From Dialister hominis (GTDB lineage Bacteria > Bacillota > Negativicutes > Veillonellales > Dialisteraceae), in NCBI RefSeq assembly GCF_007164725.1, contig NZ_AP019697.1, forward strand, positions 2,020,001 through 2,084,000: 64,000 bases of DNA, written 5' to 3'. This document shows, piece after piece, positions 61,747 to 64,000 of the stretch; the first letter of the stretch is position 1, and each line of letters opens with the position of its first letter. A program made the position numbers and the translations under genes. The notes beneath the pieces were generated by a model that did no database searches, had not been told where the DNA came from, and saw only the letters and a program-made list of their open reading frames with translations.

Positions 61747-62643
61747 TTATATCTTTTTATGCAGCCATTCCTGGCTGTGTTTGCATTCTTCGATCAGGGC
61801 CTGCATGGAGGGTGTGAGGTCTTTGTCTTTGCGGTAGGCGATGCGGAAGATGCGTTTGCATTCGAGTCCATCTAAGGGTACTTCTACGAGCTGGCCGCCG
61901 GCTACTTCCTGACGTACGAGGGTTCTGGAGAGGAAGGAAAGGCCCAGGTTAGCCATGACGGCGTTCTTGATGGCCGTCGAGTTGTTGTATACGCCGATGA
62001 CGTGGTAGGGTATGTGGTGCTCGCGCATGACTTGCTCGAACAGTTCACGCGTGCCGCTTCCTTTTTCTCGGACGAAAAAGGGGAGGTAATCGGTATCTCT
62101 TGCGGTTTTGATATCTTTGCCGGCCCATTCGCTTTCGGGGGCTGCAATGAGTGTCATGGTATCTGTCAGGATGGGTTCTGTCGTGAGCTGGGTCGAGGTA
62201 AGGCGGCCTTCGACGAGGGCGAGGTCGATCTTGTCTTCGAGGAGCATCTGCTCGAGTTCTTCGGTATTATGGACAGCGGAGAGGATTTCCAGATCGGGCC
62301 AGAGCTGGCGTGCGTGCTGCAGGAGGTCGACGAGGAATACGTCGCCAATGGTGATACTGGCGCCGATCCATATAGGCATTTGCTTTTGCAAGGCATGCAT
62401 GCTTGATTCTGCCTGCTGCTGCAGGGAAAGGATTCCGCTGGCAAATTTTTCCAGATGGCGGCCTGCCGGTGTCAGGAGGATTTTCCGTCCCGTGCGTTTG
62501 AATAGGAGGATGCCATAGTGGTCTTCCAGCTCGTGGATGGCCTGTGTGATGGATGGCTGGCTGATGTGCAGCTCTCCGGCCGCTTTTGTCATGTTCATCG
62601 TTTCGCAGACTGTCAGAAAAATTTTGAGGTGTCGAAAGGTCAT
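61747..62643 (-). CDS. LysR-family regulator (CysL/YeiE-like)
   Basis: 298 residues from the ATG at 62643, which has GGGAG eight bases before it; an upstream ATG extension is unlikely. The HTH is typical: MTFRHLKIFLTVCETMNMTK, HISQPSITQAIHELEDHYG. The effector domain includes IWIGASITIGDVFLVDLL and FVREKGSGTRELFEQVM. It is divergent from a YeiH-type transporter, a pairing known from other bacteria where the LysR gene controls the transporter. The ligand is not evident. Confidence 0.9.
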   Translation of the reverse strand: MTFRHLKIFLTVCETMNMTKAAGELHISQPSITQAIHELEDHYGILLFKRTGRKILLTPAGRHLEKFASGILSLQQQAESSMHALQKQMPIWIGASITIGDVFLVDLLQHARQLWPDLEILSAVHNTEELEQMLLEDKIDLALVEGRLTSTQLTTEPILTDTMTLIAAPESEWAGKDIKTARDTDYLPFFVREKGSGTRELFEQVMREHHIPYHVIGVYNNSTAIKNAVMANLGLSFLSRTLVRQEVAGGQLVEVPLDGLECKRIFRIAYRKDKDLTPSMQALIEECKHSQEWLHKKI

Positions 62644-62766
62644 GGTGCGGGCTCCCTTCTTCCATAGGTAAAAGCTTATTGGTTTCATTATATCTTAGTA
62701 TTTTATGAAGGGAAAGTCATAGGGTATTCTTAACTCATGTCAAAATTTCATGTAAGGAGCTTTCAT

Positions 62767-63780
62767 ATGCACGTATTCCCTTTTGCCAATAAGCGTAATG
62801 CTGTCATCGGCCTCGTTCTCACGCTGGCCTGTTCTTTCATCGGTCAGGCACTGGCCGGTCTGCCCGGTCTTTCTCTGATCGGTCATCTTGTCCTGGCTCT
62901 CATTCTGGGCATGGTCATCCAGTTTAGTCAGTCCGTCACTAAAATGGCGCGGGAAAGCACGGGATTCATCGCGAACAAATTCCTCCGCGCCGGCATTATT
63001 CTCCTGGGGTTCATGCTGAACCTGGTCATCCTCATGAGCGCCGGTTTGAAGAGTCTCGAAGCGGCCGTCTTCGTCGTCACTATTATGATCACGCTCAATT
63101 ATGTGGTCGCCCGCCTGCTGCGCGTCGATCACACGCTGGCTCTCCTGACGGCCTGCGGTGACAGCATCTGCGGCGCTGCCGCTGTCATGGGCATTTCCGG
63201 TGCCATCAAGGCGAAGGCCGATCAGTCTGTCCTCGCCGTCGCCATTGTTGCGATCCTCGGCACGGTCTTTACCCTGATCATCGTCTTCCTGCAGCCGTTC
63301 CTGGGATTCTCCAACGCCCAGTTTGGCGTGATGGCAGGTCTGAGTCTTCATGAAATTGCGCACGCTGTGGCCGCAGGAGGCAGTGCCGGCGCCGTCGGTA
63401 CGGACAGTGCCATCATCGCCAAGCTCTCCCGCGTACTTCTCCTCGCTCCCGTCGCTCTCATCCTCGGGACCTTCGAAGCATGGCGTGAACGCCGCAGATC
63501 CGGCGATACGAACACGAAATTCAAGATCCCCATCCCCTGGTTCATGGGCGGGTTCATCATAGCCAGCGCCATCGGCTCTTACATCCCTGCCGTCAGCCTG
63601 GCCGTCCCCGTCCTCGTCAAGGCAGCCTACATCATACTCGGCATGGCCATGGCTGCTCTGGGTCTCAACGTAAACTTCGGCGTCATCCTGCGCGAAGGCG
63701 TCCGTCCCCTGACTGGAGCCGTCTTCTGCTCCATCGTCATCATGACCCTCGCCTGGTTCATCGTACGCAGCTGGTTCTAA
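62767..63780 (+). CDS. yeiH: YeiH-family putative sulfate exporter (UPF0324)
   Basis: 337 residues from the ATG at 62767, seven bases after AAGGAG; the ATG at 62737 lacks a ribosome site. About ten membrane segments are visible, starting with AVIGLVLTLACSFIGQAL. Family segments are ACGDSICGAAAVMGISGAI, GLSLHEIAHAVAAGGSAG and MAMAALGLNVNFG. The family is annotated as putative sulfate exporters, with little direct evidence. It sits in the cytoplasmic membrane and is probably regulated by the divergent LysR protein. Confidence 0.92.
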   Translation: MHVFPFANKRNAVIGLVLTLACSFIGQALAGLPGLSLIGHLVLALILGMVIQFSQSVTKMARESTGFIANKFLRAGIILLGFMLNLVILMSAGLKSLEAAVFVVTIMITLNYVVARLLRVDHTLALLTACGDSICGAAAVMGISGAIKAKADQSVLAVAIVAILGTVFTLIIVFLQPFLGFSNAQFGVMAGLSLHEIAHAVAAGGSAGAVGTDSAIIAKLSRVLLLAPVALILGTFEAWRERRRSGDTNTKFKIPIPWFMGGFIIASAIGSYIPAVSLAVPVLVKAAYIILGMAMAALGLNVNFGVILREGVRPLTGAVFCSIVIMTLAWFIVRSWF

Positions 63781-63828
63781 CCTGCCTGATGAGGGAGCGA
63801 TAAGGAAATTAAATCTGTTTCAGATATG

Positions 63829-63880
63829 GCAAAAGGAGCTGTGACAAAATGTGCAATCATTTCGTCACAGCCCCTTTTGC
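63829..63880. terminator. Hairpin made of two IS1182-like ends; likely terminator for yeiH
   Basis: GCAAAAGGAGCTGTGACAAA and its inverted partner TTTCGTCACAGCCCCTTTTGC form a long stem with a six-base loop. The arms resemble the ends of the IS1182 element at 21737-23547, and a like hairpin sits at 21731-21784. It may be a very small MITE used as a terminator. Confidence 0.65.
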
Positions 63881-63883
63881 GTG

Positions 63884-63953
63884 GGTATAGTGGGTATATT
63901 CGATTAGAGGATTATCTAACAAATGTATTTATCAACTCTATCTGAAAACCTCA
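63884..63953 (-). repeat. GAGGTTTTCAGATA module, second copy
   Basis: Minus-strand relative of 21666-21735, in the same position relative to the hairpin of IS1182-like ends. The last 47 bases of the window then carry TTCTTAGGAACTGCACCCC and CGCCCTTCGGG, a relative of 12328-12358. Confidence 0.65.
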
Positions 63954-64000
63954 AAGGATGCTTCGCCTTCTTAGGAACTGCACCCCTATCGCCCTTCGGG

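Overview
The window looks like a chromosomal segment of a diderm Firmicute (Negativicutes; a Dialister-like member of the Veillonellales is my best guess). This is inferred from a stand-alone MCE (MlaD-type) protein, which implies an outer membrane, from a hisZ/short-hisG histidine operon, and from Firmicute-style ribosome binding sites. The his operon region is fairly GC-rich. The type I restriction locus and the stretch before 50.27 kb are clearly AT-rich, which suggests acquired DNA.

Layout. 1-186: tandem sigma-70 promoters pointing off the left edge, rRNA-like in form. 187-1376: IS30-family copy 1. About 1.74-3.26 kb: IS110-family element with a structured 5' leader. 4.3-11.9 kb: complete hisZGDCBHAFIE operon. 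12.8-14.3 kb: ISL3-family element. 14.3-18.6 kb: McrBC-like pair. 19.1-21.4 kb: MCE protein, arginase-family enzyme and a divergent MerR regulator. 21.7-23.5 kb: IS1182-family element. 23.6-27.8 kb: fumarase/aspartase-superfamily lyase, a frameshifted LysR gene and two tandem paralogues of unknown function. 28.1-33.4 kb: small housekeeping-type genes (DUF2314-like, MmcQ/YjbR, ElaA, ADP-ribosylglycohydrolase, GNAT).

33.5-61.6 kb is a defence island. It starts with a type I R-M locus (hsdR-hsdM-hsdS) carrying two exchangeable second-half hsdS cassettes, each bounded by inverted copies of one 14-bp site, and a tyrosine recombinase gene. That recombinase is broken by an IS256-family element with an 8-bp target duplication, so the shuffling system is probably locked. 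Next come a PLD-helicase-DUF3427 gene with a Nudix gene, a GIY-YIG/DUF4357 gene and an HNH gene. The island ends with a four-gene operon: a zinc-finger protein, a coiled-coil protein with a degenerate P-loop, an unknown protein and a giant DUF1998 helicase. The layout recalls Druantia without druA. IS30 copy 2 has inserted in the helicase gene. Deleting it with one copy of its 13-bp target duplication restores a 1762-codon reading frame. 61.7-63.8 kb: a LysR regulator divergent from a YeiH-type transporter.

Many intergenic gaps are filled by a dispersed modular repeat made of three consecutive hairpins. The arms of the hairpins differ between copies but stay complementary, so the structure is conserved. 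Further repeat families, an 8-bp x 16 tandem array and MITE-like hairpins resembling IS1182 ends are also present. Several genes are freshly broken (IS insertions, an amber codon, a frameshift), giving the picture of a defence-rich, IS-active and partly decaying accessory region.
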